A stretch of 64,000 nt of DNA from Oceanospirillales bacterium (GCA_004762125.1 SIHQ01000001.1:248001-312000), one strand, 5' to 3'. Shown: positions 26,793-38,289, counted from the first letter of the stretch. Numbers and translations are program-made. Notes: generated by a model from the sequence alone, not told the origin.

Positions 26793-26806
26793 ACTGAGTG
26801 CTAAAC

Positions 26807-27292
26807 CTAGGGTTTCGCTTTTCTGGCTCTTTCCGATTTACAACTCTGAAGAATCCTGGGGATATCCGCTGCATCGTCAGACCACGTATCTGATTCGCTG
26901 GCCGTTTTATAGGCGCTGCATTCGTTAACCATAATAGCAGCGCGTTTCAAATACTGAGATTCACAACCCAGATTTTCTCTGAAGCTACTATCGAGTAAAT
27001 ATTTATAAAACCCTTGAGTTTCAGCCTTAGCCATCAAGTCTTTCAACTTTTCTTCTTTATCTGAATCCAAAAAGTGAGGATAGAAAACAGACATTTTTAA
27101 TCGGTTTTCTACACATTCACCGCTAGCGCTAATGCGGTAATCAAAAGCAAGTAAGGCTCTACCCCTTTCTGTCATTTGTTCGTAATCTAAAAACCGTTTA
27201 TGGGCCAGAGCTTCCATTAATAATCCATGTTCGTTTACCACCCATTCATTTCGATAAAATCTCAACCAGCAATTTTTAGTATTCCGCTTCAT
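26807..27292 (-). CDS. Unknown 161-aa protein
   Basis: Unknown; no family recognised. It is soluble with no signal peptide. The start is taken at the ATG at 27292; a TTG at 27316 would add 8 residues. The protein is Lys/Glu/Arg-rich and mixed in structure, with Cys residues scattered in CWLRF, GECVENRL, LGCESQYL, NECSAY and QSCKSE. The spacing is not that of a zinc finger. The sequence LLMEALAHKRFLDYEQMTERGRALLAF may be helical. It precedes the OsmC-like gene on the same strand with a 73-base gap filled by the hairpin. AT-rich DNA lies directly upstream. It may be a lineage-specific gene. Confidence 0.6.
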   Translation of the reverse strand: MKRNTKNCWLRFYRNEWVVNEHGLLMEALAHKRFLDYEQMTERGRALLAFDYRISASGECVENRLKMSVFYPHFLDSDKEEKLKDLMAKAETQGFYKYLLDSSFRENLGCESQYLKRAAIMVNECSAYKTASESDTWSDDAADIPRILQSCKSERARKAKP

Positions 27293-28032
27293 TCCCTGAA
27301 ATTCTTTCCATGTCAAAATTCGATGTTTATGAGGTCGGTATGATCCGGTGGTGGTTTATCTCTCTGTTTTGAAATCTAATACACATGTTTGAGAAGTTTT
27401 TTATGCTAAAGCAAAACTTTTCTTGGTACGTTGTTGCAACTAGCCCTTAACGGAAACATAGCTTCCTCTAACAGTTTCAATAACTTCTGGTGACCAGGCA
27501 CAAACAGTGACAGCAGTAATAAGAAAAAAACAGAAAACAACTTATCTTTTTTTCAGCGAAAAAGTACAATAGTACTCCATAAAATATCACTCAATCCATT
27601 CCATTCTATTGTTTTGTTTTGTCTTGTTATTTGTCAGATATCAGATACATAAATGAAAACTAATGATAGCAGTTATTTTTAAAAAAAGAATTAAAATACA
27701 AATTATTATAGCTAACATGTATTCACATTTAAAAATAAAAATATTTGTTATAATTCACCAAAATAAAAAAACAAATAGAAAGAACATTAAGTAAGAAAAA
27801 CTCTATTGATAAATAACTTAACCCGGCACATTATTAGACAACTCCTCTCACGCTGGATTCAACAAACCAACATTTAGTCGTTTATTGTCAGACTGACTCT
27901 TAAAAAAGCACCTTCATTCTGATTAAACAATATTGGTACTACTGTCTTCTAATGAAAAATAGAATTTCATTTCACTGGCAGTGTTTACCATCCACTTCCT
28001 TAAAGCAGATTTTGCTGAGGAGTAACAAGCTG
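27293..28032. promoter_or_regulatory. AT-rich region with the mal operon promoter
   Basis: This stretch of about 740 bases between the unknown gene (minus) and malE (plus) has no coding sequence that I can support, apart from a non-initiating 27-codon extension of the malE frame back to 27952. It is very AT-rich at 27530-27810. A TATAAT at 27749-27754 is a possible -10 box without a good -35, as expected for an activator-dependent promoter. I could not identify MalT boxes with confidence. Confidence 0.4.
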
Positions 28033-29259
28033 ATGATCAAGCTACTATCGGTCGGTTTGACCAAGACCATTGTCACCGCCGTTTTTGTATTCAGTACCCT
28101 ACTTTCCTCTCCTCAGGCTGAGGCATTTAAAGACGATGAACTGGTTCTCTGGGTCGGTGGCGACAAAGCCTATAACGGCATCAGGGAAGTTGGGAAGCTC
28201 TTCGAAGAGGACACAGGAATCAAGGTTAAAGTTGAGATTCCAGAAAAAATTACCGACCGTTTTCAACAGTCTGCCGCTTCCGGCAGTGGCCCGGACATAC
28301 TTTTCTGGGCTCACGATCGCTATGGAGAGTGGGCTAAAAGTGGGCTTATCGCTCCTGTCAGACCCGCAGAGGTGTTCAAGAAAAAAATTGACAATATAGG
28401 TTGGCAGGCGATGACCTATGCCGGAAAAACCTATGGTTATCCTATATCTATGGAAGCCATCAGCCTGATTTATAACAAAGATATCCTTCCCGAACCACCA
28501 GCATCGTTTGAAGAAATGTTTACGCTTAAAGATAAACTCGCCAAGCACAAGGGCGGCCCAATCACTACCATTATGTGGGACCAGATTCAGCCCTATTTCA
28601 CCATGCCTCTTTTAGCGGCCAATGGCGGATATGTGTTTAAGCAGACATCCAGTGGCTATGACGTGCATAAGACAGGTGTTAATAATGCTGGCGCCATGGT
28701 CGGCGCTAAAATGCTGACTCGACTGATTGAAAAAGATGTTCTGCCCAGAGGCGTAGATTACGGGGTTATGGAATCCAGCTTCAATAAAGGCGAAACAGCC
28801 ATGATGATTACGGGTCCCTGGGCTTGGGCCAACCTTGAAAAGAGCCGTATTAATGGCAAAAAACTTAACTATGGCGTTGCCCAACTGCCTAGCATCAGCG
28901 GTAAAAGAGCCAGAGCTTTTGTCGGTGTCTGGGGGGCAACGCTTAATAACGCCAGCCCAAACAAGGCACTGGCCAAAGAGTTTCTGGAAAATTATCTGCT
29001 GACCGATGACGGCCTTAGAACCTTGAACAGCGATGTACCATTAGGTGCTGTTGCGAACAAAAGCTACATGAAAGAACTGCAATCTGACCCACGGATCAGA
29101 GCTACTTATGAGAATGCCGTTAATGGCCTGATCATGCCTAACGTTCCGGAGATGGGTAAATTCTGGGCCGCCATGAGTGCCTCTCTACGAAACATTACAT
29201 CGGGTCGTCAGAATTATCGACAAGCTCTAAATGAGGCTGCCAAACAGATCGTCAACTGA
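28033..29259 (+). CDS. malE: Maltose/maltodextrin-binding protein
   Basis: Periplasmic substrate-binding subunit of the maltodextrin ABC importer. The start at 28033 follows GAGGAG at a good distance and yields 408 residues with a signal peptide: MIKLLSVGLTKTIVTAVFVF leading to a PQAEAF cleavage region. The mature start LVLWVGGDKAYNGI parallels E. coli MalE (KLVIWINGDKGYNGL), and SGSGPDILFWAHDRYGEWAKSG, YPISMEAISLIYNKD and MMITGPWAWANL are also close matches to MalE. Residues for sugar contact (the Trp-rich and DPD-like regions) are in the expected order. First gene of the malEFGKQ operon. Confidence 0.95.
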   Translation: MIKLLSVGLTKTIVTAVFVFSTLLSSPQAEAFKDDELVLWVGGDKAYNGIREVGKLFEEDTGIKVKVEIPEKITDRFQQSAASGSGPDILFWAHDRYGEWAKSGLIAPVRPAEVFKKKIDNIGWQAMTYAGKTYGYPISMEAISLIYNKDILPEPPASFEEMFTLKDKLAKHKGGPITTIMWDQIQPYFTMPLLAANGGYVFKQTSSGYDVHKTGVNNAGAMVGAKMLTRLIEKDVLPRGVDYGVMESSFNKGETAMMITGPWAWANLEKSRINGKKLNYGVAQLPSISGKRARAFVGVWGATLNNASPNKALAKEFLENYLLTDDGLRTLNSDVPLGAVANKSYMKELQSDPRIRATYENAVNGLIMPNVPEMGKFWAAMSASLRNITSGRQNYRQALNEAAKQIVN

Positions 29260-29272
29260 CAGAAACAAAATT

Positions 29273-29371
29273 GAGTATCCCGACACGCGGGATATTCGAT
29301 TCCATGATGTCCTAATCTGCTTATCTTCTCTGCTGCCTGTGTCTGCAACAGGCAACAGGCAACAGGCAACA
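29273..29371 (+). repeat. malE-malF intercistronic hairpin and heptamer repeat
   Basis: The 131-base gap between malE and malF holds two structures. A stem-loop GAGTATCCCG (29273-29282) with CGGGATATTC (29288-29297) pairs over about 10 bp including one G-U. Then the 7-mer GCAACAG is repeated in tandem 3.9 times at 29345-29371, ending 19 bases before the malF ATG. In E. coli this gap carries a REP element that keeps MalE more abundant than MalF; the stem here could do the same. The tandem heptamer is a likely slippage site. Confidence 0.6.
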
Positions 29372-29390
29372 TTTTCTGGAGGTTCTGCCC

Positions 29391-30947
29391 ATGGCGGCAG
29401 CTACAGAACAACCTGCTGGCTCTCCACTCAAATGGCTTGCGTGGGGAACGATTGCTGCCATCGATCTGATACTGCTTTATGGTGTCACATTAATGTATGC
29501 ACAGGGTGAAACCGCTTTCGCTCTGGTCATTGTTCTTTTGGTTTGCTCTGGAACCTGGGTTTTTATCAGTGGACGAGGCTATAACTATCGATACGTTTAT
29601 CCTGCTCTTTTAGGCGTAACTACTTTCATTGTTTTTCCTTTGATTTATACGATTAATGTCGCCTTTACCAATTACAGTTCCAATAATCTACTGCCATTAG
29701 AGAGAGTCAAAGAGATATTACTGTCGAAAACCTATCGGGTAGAAGGTGAGTCCTATCCTTTCATGGTATTTCAGTCCAAGGATCAATACAGAGTCGTATT
29801 CACGCCCACACCCAAAAACTATCTGGTTTCAGAGCCGTTTACTGAAGCTGCCGAGCCTGGATTACTGCCAGCGAAACTGCAGAGTGACATTCCCAAGGGC
29901 AAAGAACTGGCCTTCAGAGAAACCATAAAGCTCAGACAACTACTAAAAACTCAGGATATAAAACTTCCCAGCGGCCTTCAACTGTCCATGACCAGTCTTC
30001 GCAAGTTTGGTCCCATGCTGGATATCTATCGTGATACTGGATCTAACATCCTTGAAGATGTTCGTAACGGTAACAAACTCATTCCTGACTTTTCTGTAGG
30101 ACATTTCAGAGAAGTACCGCCGGATTACAACGGTGATCTCAGCCAGAGAGAGACGGTAGGGCCGGGATTCGTGGTTTACAGTGGTTGGGATAACTTTACT
30201 CGGGTTATCACAGACCCTGGTATACAGGGTCCATTCCTGCAGATTTTTATCTGGACTATTATCTTCTCGCTGCTATCCGTTGTTTTTACTCTAATCATTG
30301 GGCTGTTAATGGCCTGCTTGGTTCAATGGGAGCCACTAAAAGGTAATGGCGTCTACCGGCTTCTCCTCATTCTGCCTTATGCCGTACCAGCATTTATTTC
30401 TATCCTGATATTTCGAGGGCTGTTTAATCAGAATTTTGGTGAAATAAATACGTTACTCAATATGCTGTTCGGCGTACAACCTGAATGGTTCAGTAACGAA
30501 TTTCTGGCCAAAACGATGGTCGTCATCGTCAATACTTGGCTCGGTTATCCTTATATGATGATTTTATGTATCGGTCTGCTGAAGTCTATTCCCGGAGATC
30601 TTTACGAAGCTTCAGCCATCGATGGCGCAACGCCTTGGCAGAACCTCACAAAGATCACGGTACCCTTGATCATCAAACCTCTGATACCTCTGCTGATTGC
30701 CAGTTTTGCCTTTAACTTTAATAACCTGGTACTGATTGCACTTTTGACCGGAGGTGGCCCCAATATTATCGGTGCAACGGTACCTGCCGGTGCCACTGAT
30801 ATTCTGGTCAGCTATACCTTCCGTATGGCATTCGGGCAGTACGGGCAGGATTATGGTTTAGCCTCCGCCATAGCTACCTTTATTTTCCTTATCGTTGGAA
30901 CGATTGCCTGGGTCAATCTCCGGGTGACAAAGCGAATGGTTGAGTAG
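29391..30947 (+). CDS. malF: Maltose ABC transporter permease MalF
   Basis: Inner-membrane permease subunit of the maltodextrin importer, 518 residues (E. coli MalF 514). Three N-terminal membrane segments come first, then the large periplasmic P2-type loop (about residues 85-270) that is specific to MalF. The binding-protein-dependent transport domain follows, with the EAA motif [22 protein letters not shown] (about 405-425) that docks on MalK. LLTGGGPNIIGATVPAGATDILVSY matches E. coli MalF near its C-terminus. The start ATG follows GGAGG at optimal spacing. Co-transcribed with malE and malG. Confidence 0.96.
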   Translation: MAAATEQPAGSPLKWLAWGTIAAIDLILLYGVTLMYAQGETAFALVIVLLVCSGTWVFISGRGYNYRYVYPALLGVTTFIVFPLIYTINVAFTNYSSNNLLPLERVKEILLSKTYRVEGESYPFMVFQSKDQYRVVFTPTPKNYLVSEPFTEAAEPGLLPAKLQSDIPKGKELAFRETIKLRQLLKTQDIKLPSGLQLSMTSLRKFGPMLDIYRDTGSNILEDVRNGNKLIPDFSVGHFREVPPDYNGDLSQRETVGPGFVVYSGWDNFTRVITDPGIQGPFLQIFIWTIIFSLLSVVFTLIIGLLMACLVQWEPLKGNGVYRLLLILPYAVPAFISILIFRGLFNQNFGEINTLLNMLFGVQPEWFSNEFLAKTMVVIVNTWLGYPYMMILCIGLLKSIPGDLYEASAIDGATPWQNLTKITVPLIIKPLIPLLIASFAFNFNNLVLIALLTGGGPNIIGATVPAGATDILVSYTFRMAFGQYGQDYGLASAIATFIFLIVGTIAWVNLRVTKRMVE

Positions 30948-30960
30948 GGAGTAAACGACA

Positions 30961-31848
30961 ATGATGGTTCAATCAAGAAACCTGGCCTCTCGAGTCTGGA
31001 CAGCCCGGATCTTCATGATTCTGTTTCTGTGCCTGATCATGTTTCCTTTTCTGATGATTATTTCGGTTTCATTTCGTTCCGGTAACTTTGCAACCGGCAG
31101 CCTTATTCCTGACACTCCCAGCCTTGAACACTGGTATCTGGCTTTTGGCCTGCCATGGGAAGACGCTGATGGAATTATTACCGAGCCGCCCTTTCCGGTC
31201 ATGCTCTGGCTCTGGAATTCCATCAAAGTAGCCTTTATGTCCACCTGTATTATTCTTTTGCTCTCCACAACCGGAGCCTATGCTTTTGCCAGACTGAAAT
31301 TCAAATTTAAAGAGCATATGTTGACCGCCATGATGATTCTGCAAATGTTTCCGGCCGTACTGGCACTGGTCGCTATCTATTCACTGTTCGATAAGCTGGG
31401 TAATTATGTCCCATGGCTTGGGCTGGACCATCTTGGGGCTGTCACCGTCGCTTATCTAGGCGGATTGGCACTCCATATCTGGCTAATAAAAGGTTACTTT
31501 GAAACCATTGATAACTCTCTGGAAGAAGCCGCTTTTATTGACGGTGCTACACCATGGCAAGCCTTCAGATATGTTTTGCTACCTTTGTCAGTTCCTATTC
31601 TAGCGGTCGTCTTCATTCTGGCTTTTATCGGTACTGTTGCAGAATACCCGGTAGCCTCTGTGCTCTTGCAGAGTATGGACAACCTGACTCTGGCTGTTGG
31701 TTCCCGCCAGTACCTCAACCCACAGAATTATCTTTGGGGTGATTTTGCGGCAGCTGCCGTACTTTCTGGCCTGCCTATTTCTGTCATTTTTCTGTTCTGT
31801 CAGCGCTGGATTGTCGGGGGACTGACGGCAGGCGGTGTCAAAGGCTAA
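30961..31848 (+). CDS. malG: Maltose ABC transporter permease MalG
   Basis: Second permease subunit, 295 residues (E. coli MalG 296). Six membrane helices. It shares long near-identical stretches with MalG, including [54 protein letters not shown] and the EAA loop [20 protein letters not shown]. The C-terminus LTAGGVKG, which in E. coli MalG reaches into MalF and the substrate site, is exactly kept. Two ATG codons lie in tandem at 30961 and 30964, after GGAG. Thirteen bases separate it from malF. Confidence 0.97.
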   Translation: MMVQSRNLASRVWTARIFMILFLCLIMFPFLMIISVSFRSGNFATGSLIPDTPSLEHWYLAFGLPWEDADGIITEPPFPVMLWLWNSIKVAFMSTCIILLLSTTGAYAFARLKFKFKEHMLTAMMILQMFPAVLALVAIYSLFDKLGNYVPWLGLDHLGAVTVAYLGGLALHIWLIKGYFETIDNSLEEAAFIDGATPWQAFRYVLLPLSVPILAVVFILAFIGTVAEYPVASVLLQSMDNLTLAVGSRQYLNPQNYLWGDFAAAAVLSGLPISVIFLFCQRWIVGGLTAGGVKG

Positions 31849-31887
31849 ATAGAACGGTCACAGCGATATTCACAAACGGATCTTACT

Positions 31888-33021
31888 ATGGCTGAAGTAA
31901 AGCTAATCAATGTTTCCAAGAGTTATGATCAGGGTGCGACCTGGGTACTCAAAAATATCGACCTGAATATCGCAGATGGAGAGTTCGCGGCTTTTATTGG
32001 CCCCTCAGGCTGTGGCAAGTCAACATTACTAAGAATGATATGCGGGCTAGAAGAAATATCCTCGGGAGAGCTCTTCATTGGTGAAGAGACAGTGAACGAC
32101 TGGCCTCCTAACGAACGAGGTGTCGGGATGGTATTTCAATCCTATGCTCTCTATCCCCATATGACTGTCGCTGAAAATATGGGCTTCGGACTGAGGCTGG
32201 CAAAAGCGGATAAAGCCACCATCCATAATCGAGTTCAGGAAGCGGCTGGTATTCTTCAGCTGGAACCCTTATTGGAACGTAAGCCCAAAGCTATGTCAGG
32301 AGGTCAACGACAACGGGTTGCTATTGGTCGGTCAATTGTTCAGCAGCCCCGCGTTTTTCTATTCGATGAGCCATTATCCAACCTTGACGTGGCTCTCAGA
32401 GTTCAGATGAGGCAGGAACTGTCTCGGCTTCACAGAAAACTGAAAACTACTTCTATCTACGTGACCCATGACCAGGTCGAAGCAATGACTCTGGCCGACC
32501 AGATTGTAGTACTAAGCCCACTGCAGGAAGGTTCTAACTCAAATCTCGAACAAGTTGGAAAACCACTTGAACTCTACCACCGCCCAGCCAATCTTTTTGT
32601 TGCCGGTTTTATAGGCTCACCAAAAATGAACTTCTTTGATGGCACTATTGAGACGTCTGGTGAAGAGGTAAGCAGTGTCAAACTGGGAAGCGGAGAAACT
32701 ATTCAAGTACATGTCAACACAGCCTCCGCGAGTAAAGGTGATCCCGTTGTACTAGGCGTTCGCCCACAAGATGCTCTGACAGAGGTCAATGATGGTAATT
32801 CTGTGACAGGTAAAGTGGCTGCATTAGAAAGGCTTGGAGCCGAGGCCTACATCTACATGCAACACGACTGTATCAGAGAACACTTTACGGTTCGGGTAGA
32901 AGACTGCCAGCGAAAAGAGGAAGGCTCAACGATTAATATCGGGTTCCCTGCCGAACTCTGCCATCTGTTTAATGCACAAGGTCTCGCTTTTGAGCGAACC
33001 AGAGTACCTAAATTTGATTAA
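31888..33021 (+). CDS. malK: Maltose ABC transporter ATPase MalK
   Basis: Cytoplasmic ATPase that drives the MalEFG importer. The 377 residues contain Walker A GPSGCGKST (38-46), the Q loop FQSYALYPHMTV (about 83-94), the ABC signature SGGQRQRVAIGRS (137-149), Walker B VFLFDEPLSNLD (156-167) and the H loop YVTHDQVEAM. A C-terminal OB-type regulatory domain (about 240-377) includes VLGVRPQDA. In E. coli that domain binds MalT and EIIA-Glc; no malT is in this window. A short insert PLQEGSNSNLEQ sits just before the conserved QVGKPLELYHRP. Confidence 0.96.
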   Translation: MAEVKLINVSKSYDQGATWVLKNIDLNIADGEFAAFIGPSGCGKSTLLRMICGLEEISSGELFIGEETVNDWPPNERGVGMVFQSYALYPHMTVAENMGFGLRLAKADKATIHNRVQEAAGILQLEPLLERKPKAMSGGQRQRVAIGRSIVQQPRVFLFDEPLSNLDVALRVQMRQELSRLHRKLKTTSIYVTHDQVEAMTLADQIVVLSPLQEGSNSNLEQVGKPLELYHRPANLFVAGFIGSPKMNFFDGTIETSGEEVSSVKLGSGETIQVHVNTASASKGDPVVLGVRPQDALTEVNDGNSVTGKVAALERLGAEAYIYMQHDCIREHFTVRVEDCQRKEEGSTINIGFPAELCHLFNAQGLAFERTRVPKFD

Positions 33022-33032
33022 GGATAGCTGTA

Positions 33033-35219
33033 ATGTCTGATCTGGCTCGTATAGAACAATTGGCGGCACTCTATGGAATCTCCGGAGAATATTCTGACTG
33101 GGCAGGTAACCTAGTCAACGTTCCTACCGAGTACAAAATACCCGTTCTTGAAGCCATGGGAGTGGATACATCCAGTGATGACACGATTACCCGCAGCTTC
33201 CAGGATAAACTGCTAAGTGAATGGGGTCAGCTTATTGCCCCCGTTATTGTTCTGACTCAGGGTGATTCCAGTATCGTCACACTGAATCTGACGTCCAAAA
33301 AGCTGGGAGCTCGTCTGAAAGGAACTCTTGAGCTAGAAAGTGGTGAATCACTCACTCTGACCATCGACACCAGTAAACTGGAAACAGAGTTAGTTCAAAC
33401 GGTTGAAGGGGTTGAGTATCATCGACTGATCTGGCACCTGCCTAATGACCTCTCCCTTGGCTATCATCAGCTTTTCTTAAAAGAGAGAACGCTGAGAGCA
33501 GAAACCCTCGTTGTCGTTGCACCTGCAACCTGTCACGAACCTAAAGAGCTGGCACAGGGTAAGAAAATCTGGGGCAGCAGCGTTCAGCTCTATACCATAA
33601 GAACAGAGCATGACTGGGGAATGGGGGATTTCAGCAGCCTTAAATACCTGGCGACAGAGTTGGCCGACCAAGGTGCAAACATCATCGGTTTGAATCCTAT
33701 ACACGCACTCTATTCCGCCAACCCTCATCATTGCAGTCCTTATAGTCCTTCCAGTCGAAATTTTATCAACCCACTCTATCTCGACGTTACCGCCACTGCA
33801 GATTTTCAAGAAAACGAAATCGCTCAGAAGAAGTTTGCAGATAAAGGTTTCCAGGAAATGCTGTCACAGTCCAGAGAAGCAGAGTTCGTGGATTATCCCA
33901 TGGTGGCGCACCTGAAATATGATTTTCTCGAACTCCTGTTTGAACATTTCACGACACAGCATCTGGAGACTGATTCCAACCGCGCATCAGAGTTTAAAAA
34001 ATATTGTGAAAGTCGTGGTGACAGTTTAAGACGATACGCTGTGTACGAAGCTATCTATGCTCATTACAAAGCCATTGATTTCAACAACTGGGGCTGGCCA
34101 TGCTGGGAAAAAGGTTTCCAACAACATAACTCCAATGTCGTCTCGGAGTTTGCCAGCCAAAATCAGCATAAAGTGACTTACTTTATGTACCTGCAATGGC
34201 TGGCTGAAATCCAACTGGCTGATGCCCAAAAAGCTGCTCTGGATGCAGGTATGCTGGTCGGAATTTATCGGGACCTAGCTGTTGGCGTAGACAGTGGTGG
34301 TTCGGATGTTTGGTGTAATCCAGACGGCTATAGTTTGAATGCTGGAGCCGGTGCTCCACCCGATGCCGTTGCTCCACAGGGGCAAAACTGGGGATTACCT
34401 CCTTTTAACCCATTAATCTTGAAACAACAGAAATATGCTCCGTTTATAGAAATGGTTCGTGCCAACATGAGCCACTGTGGTGCCCTTCGTATTGACCACG
34501 TGATGGGACTCTTACGGCTATGGTGGTGCCCTAAAGGTAAAACCGCCGATTACGGTACCTATGTCTACTACCCTCTTGCTGACCTGCTAGGCATCATAAA
34601 ACTGGAAAGCATTCGGCACAAATGCCTCGTCTTTGGCGAAGACCTCGGTACTGTTCCTCCTGAAATAGAAAAAACACTACCTCCAGCGCTCTTTTATTCC
34701 AATGAAGTCGTACTTTTTGAATGCCTTGGAGACTATTTCACTCTGCCCGAATCCTTTAAAAGTGTCGCCCTTACGTGTGTCAGCAACCACGACACCCCCA
34801 CCTTTAAAGCCTGGTGGGAGTGTATGGATCTGGATCTTCGTCACCACCTGGGCATCTATGACAAAAGTAAAACAGAGAGTGAGAAGGTTAATCGTCATAA
34901 CGAAAAAAAAGCCCTGCTCAGAACCATGATTGAGTCTGGTGAAGCCCCTTGGGGAATGAATCCCGACGATATGTCCACCATGACTTTCTCCAGAGATCTG
35001 TTTGAAAAACTGCACTACTTTTTAGCAAGAACCGCTTCTAGAATAGTAACTATCCAGCTCGAGGATATTCTTCATGTTGAAACGCCCGTCAATATCCCTG
35101 GCACCAGTGAAGAATATCCTAACTGGCGACGTAAATTGACCGGCAACCTTGAAGATATATTCAGCAGTGGCGAGAACCAAGCTCTCTTTCAAAACATCTC
35201 TATAATTCGTACGGATTAA
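33033..35219 (+). CDS. malQ: 4-alpha-glucanotransferase (amylomaltase)
   Basis: GH77 amylomaltase that rearranges maltodextrins in the cytoplasm, releasing glucose and longer chains for phosphorolysis. The 728 residues fit the longer proteobacterial MalQ type (E. coli 694) with an N-terminal domain of about 140 residues. Catalytic residues are visible as the nucleophile in LRIDHVMGLLRLWW, the acid in VFGEDLGTVPPEI, and the third acid in SNHDTPTFKAWW. GANIIGLNPIHALYSANPHHCSPYSPSSR is also a family hallmark region. It begins 11 bases after malK and ends the operon; a long stem-loop follows directly. Confidence 0.95.
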   Translation: MSDLARIEQLAALYGISGEYSDWAGNLVNVPTEYKIPVLEAMGVDTSSDDTITRSFQDKLLSEWGQLIAPVIVLTQGDSSIVTLNLTSKKLGARLKGTLELESGESLTLTIDTSKLETELVQTVEGVEYHRLIWHLPNDLSLGYHQLFLKERTLRAETLVVVAPATCHEPKELAQGKKIWGSSVQLYTIRTEHDWGMGDFSSLKYLATELADQGANIIGLNPIHALYSANPHHCSPYSPSSRNFINPLYLDVTATADFQENEIAQKKFADKGFQEMLSQSREAEFVDYPMVAHLKYDFLELLFEHFTTQHLETDSNRASEFKKYCESRGDSLRRYAVYEAIYAHYKAIDFNNWGWPCWEKGFQQHNSNVVSEFASQNQHKVTYFMYLQWLAEIQLADAQKAALDAGMLVGIYRDLAVGVDSGGSDVWCNPDGYSLNAGAGAPPDAVAPQGQNWGLPPFNPLILKQQKYAPFIEMVRANMSHCGALRIDHVMGLLRLWWCPKGKTADYGTYVYYPLADLLGIIKLESIRHKCLVFGEDLGTVPPEIEKTLPPALFYSNEVVLFECLGDYFTLPESFKSVALTCVSNHDTPTFKAWWECMDLDLRHHLGIYDKSKTESEKVNRHNEKKALLRTMIESGEAPWGMNPDDMSTMTFSRDLFEKLHYFLARTASRIVTIQLEDILHVETPVNIPGTSEEYPNWRRKLTGNLEDIFSSGENQALFQNISIIRTD

Positions 35220-35220
35220 T

Positions 35221-35259
35221 CCGGTTTTATTTACGCCCGTTATTCCCAAATAAAACCGG
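35221..35259 (+). terminator. Stem-loop at the end of the mal operon
   Basis: Perfect 12-bp stem CCGGTTTTATTT (35221-35232) and AAATAAAACCGG (35248-35259), beginning one base after the malQ stop. There is no T-run after it, so it could be a 3' stabiliser or a weak terminator. Confidence 0.55.
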
Positions 35260-37209
<1,950 letters not shown>

Positions 37210-37240
37210 CTGACCCTCGCTGACCTATAAGCGACAGTAA

Positions 37241-37282
37241 CAAAACCGAAAGTCAGCAGACTTTCGGTTTTGTTTGTTTTTT
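37241..37282 (+). terminator. Strong terminator after lamB
   Basis: Perfect 14-bp stem CAAAACCGAAAGTC (37241-37254) with GACTTTCGGTTTTG (37259-37272), followed by TTTGTTTTTT. Confidence 0.9.
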
Positions 37283-37466
37283 GATCACAAAAGATTAAAT
37301 GCCTGTTAGTTAGGCTCTAAAGAAACCATCCAAAACTTAATCCCATGGTTATCCACAGACTTTGGGGATAACCTTAAACAGGAAATGTAACTCACTCTGA
37401 ACATAGCTTCCCTGCAACGTCAGTATTATAATCCTGCGCCGCACCTAATAACTGACTTGGTACAAC

Positions 37467-38279
37467 ATGTCTGGCACTTCCGACTTGTCCACAGATAATC
37501 CTTCAGAAAGCTACAACAACCGTTTCGGTGGTATACGACGGTTATACGGTTTAGACGTTGCAGAAAAGTTACGTCAGTCCCATATTTGTGTCGTTGGCAT
37601 TGGCGGTGTGGGATCCTGGGCTGCAGAAGCTCTGGCCAGAAGCGGGATTGGGGCAATCACACTGATTGACCTGGACGATATCTGTGTCACCAACATCAAC
37701 CGCCAGCTTCATGCCACAACAGCCACTATTGGCCAGTCAAAATGCGATGTAATGGCCGAGCGTATTCAAGCCATTAATCCCGACTGTGTCTGTAACATCA
37801 TTGAAGATTTCATCACCGATGAAAATTTGCCTGAATTAGTCACCCATGAATTTGACTATGTACTGGATGCAATCGACAGTTACAGAGTTAAAGCCGCTCT
37901 GATCAATCACTGTAAGAGAAGCAAAATCCCCATTATTACCACCGGTGGCGCAGGTGGTCAGATAGACCCAACTCTGGTTCAAACAACCGACCTGGCAAAA
38001 ACATGGCATGACCCATTGGCCAGAAAAGTTCGAGGCCATTTAAGAGATTTTTTTGGGTTCTCAAAAAACACCAAACATAAGTTCGGGGTTGAGTGTGTGT
38101 TTTCCAGTGAACAGGCCGTTTATCCACATCCCGATGGTAGCGTCTGCCAACAGAAACCCGAGAATATGGAGTCTACGAAGATGGACTGTGCCAGTGGTTT
38201 TGGAGCTACTACCATTGTAACTGCTACGTTTGGTTTTGTAGCTGTGTCCCGAATCATCAAAAAATTGTCCACAAAATAG
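37467..38279 (+). CDS. tcdA: tRNA threonylcarbamoyladenosine dehydratase
   Basis: E1-like ATP-dependent dehydratase that cyclises t6A37 of tRNA to ct6A. The 270 residues start with RFGGIRRLYGLDVAEKLRQS, then the ATP motif VVGIGGVGSWAAEALARSG (about 43-61), LIDLDDICVTNINRQ, and LDAIDSYRVKAALI. CVFSSEQ and GFGATTIVTATFG close the domain. E. coli TcdA (CsdL) receives help from the CsdA-CsdE desulfurase pair, and a fused desulfurase-SufE protein is encoded close by at 39698-41386, which supports the call. A hairpin overlaps the stop codon. Confidence 0.96.
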   Translation: MSGTSDLSTDNPSESYNNRFGGIRRLYGLDVAEKLRQSHICVVGIGGVGSWAAEALARSGIGAITLIDLDDICVTNINRQLHATTATIGQSKCDVMAERIQAINPDCVCNIIEDFITDENLPELVTHEFDYVLDAIDSYRVKAALINHCKRSKIPIITTGGAGGQIDPTLVQTTDLAKTWHDPLARKVRGHLRDFFGFSKNTKHKFGVECVFSSEQAVYPHPDGSVCQQKPENMESTKMDCASGFGATTIVTATFGFVAVSRIIKKLSTK

Positions 38280-38289
38280 GTGGACAATT
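38263..38289 (+). terminator. Stem-loop across the tcdA stop codon
   Basis: Perfect 10-bp stem AATTGTCCAC (38263-38272) and GTGGACAATT (38280-38289) around the TAG. No T-run follows. A weak terminator or 3'-end structure. Confidence 0.45.

Noticed and set aside
37345-37372. TTATCCACA with a nearby inverted GGATAACC, resembling DnaA boxes
   Set aside because: Only one consensus box here and one more isolated at 52335; no cluster, no AT-rich unwinding element with repeats and no dnaA, gidA or parA genes. Not an origin.
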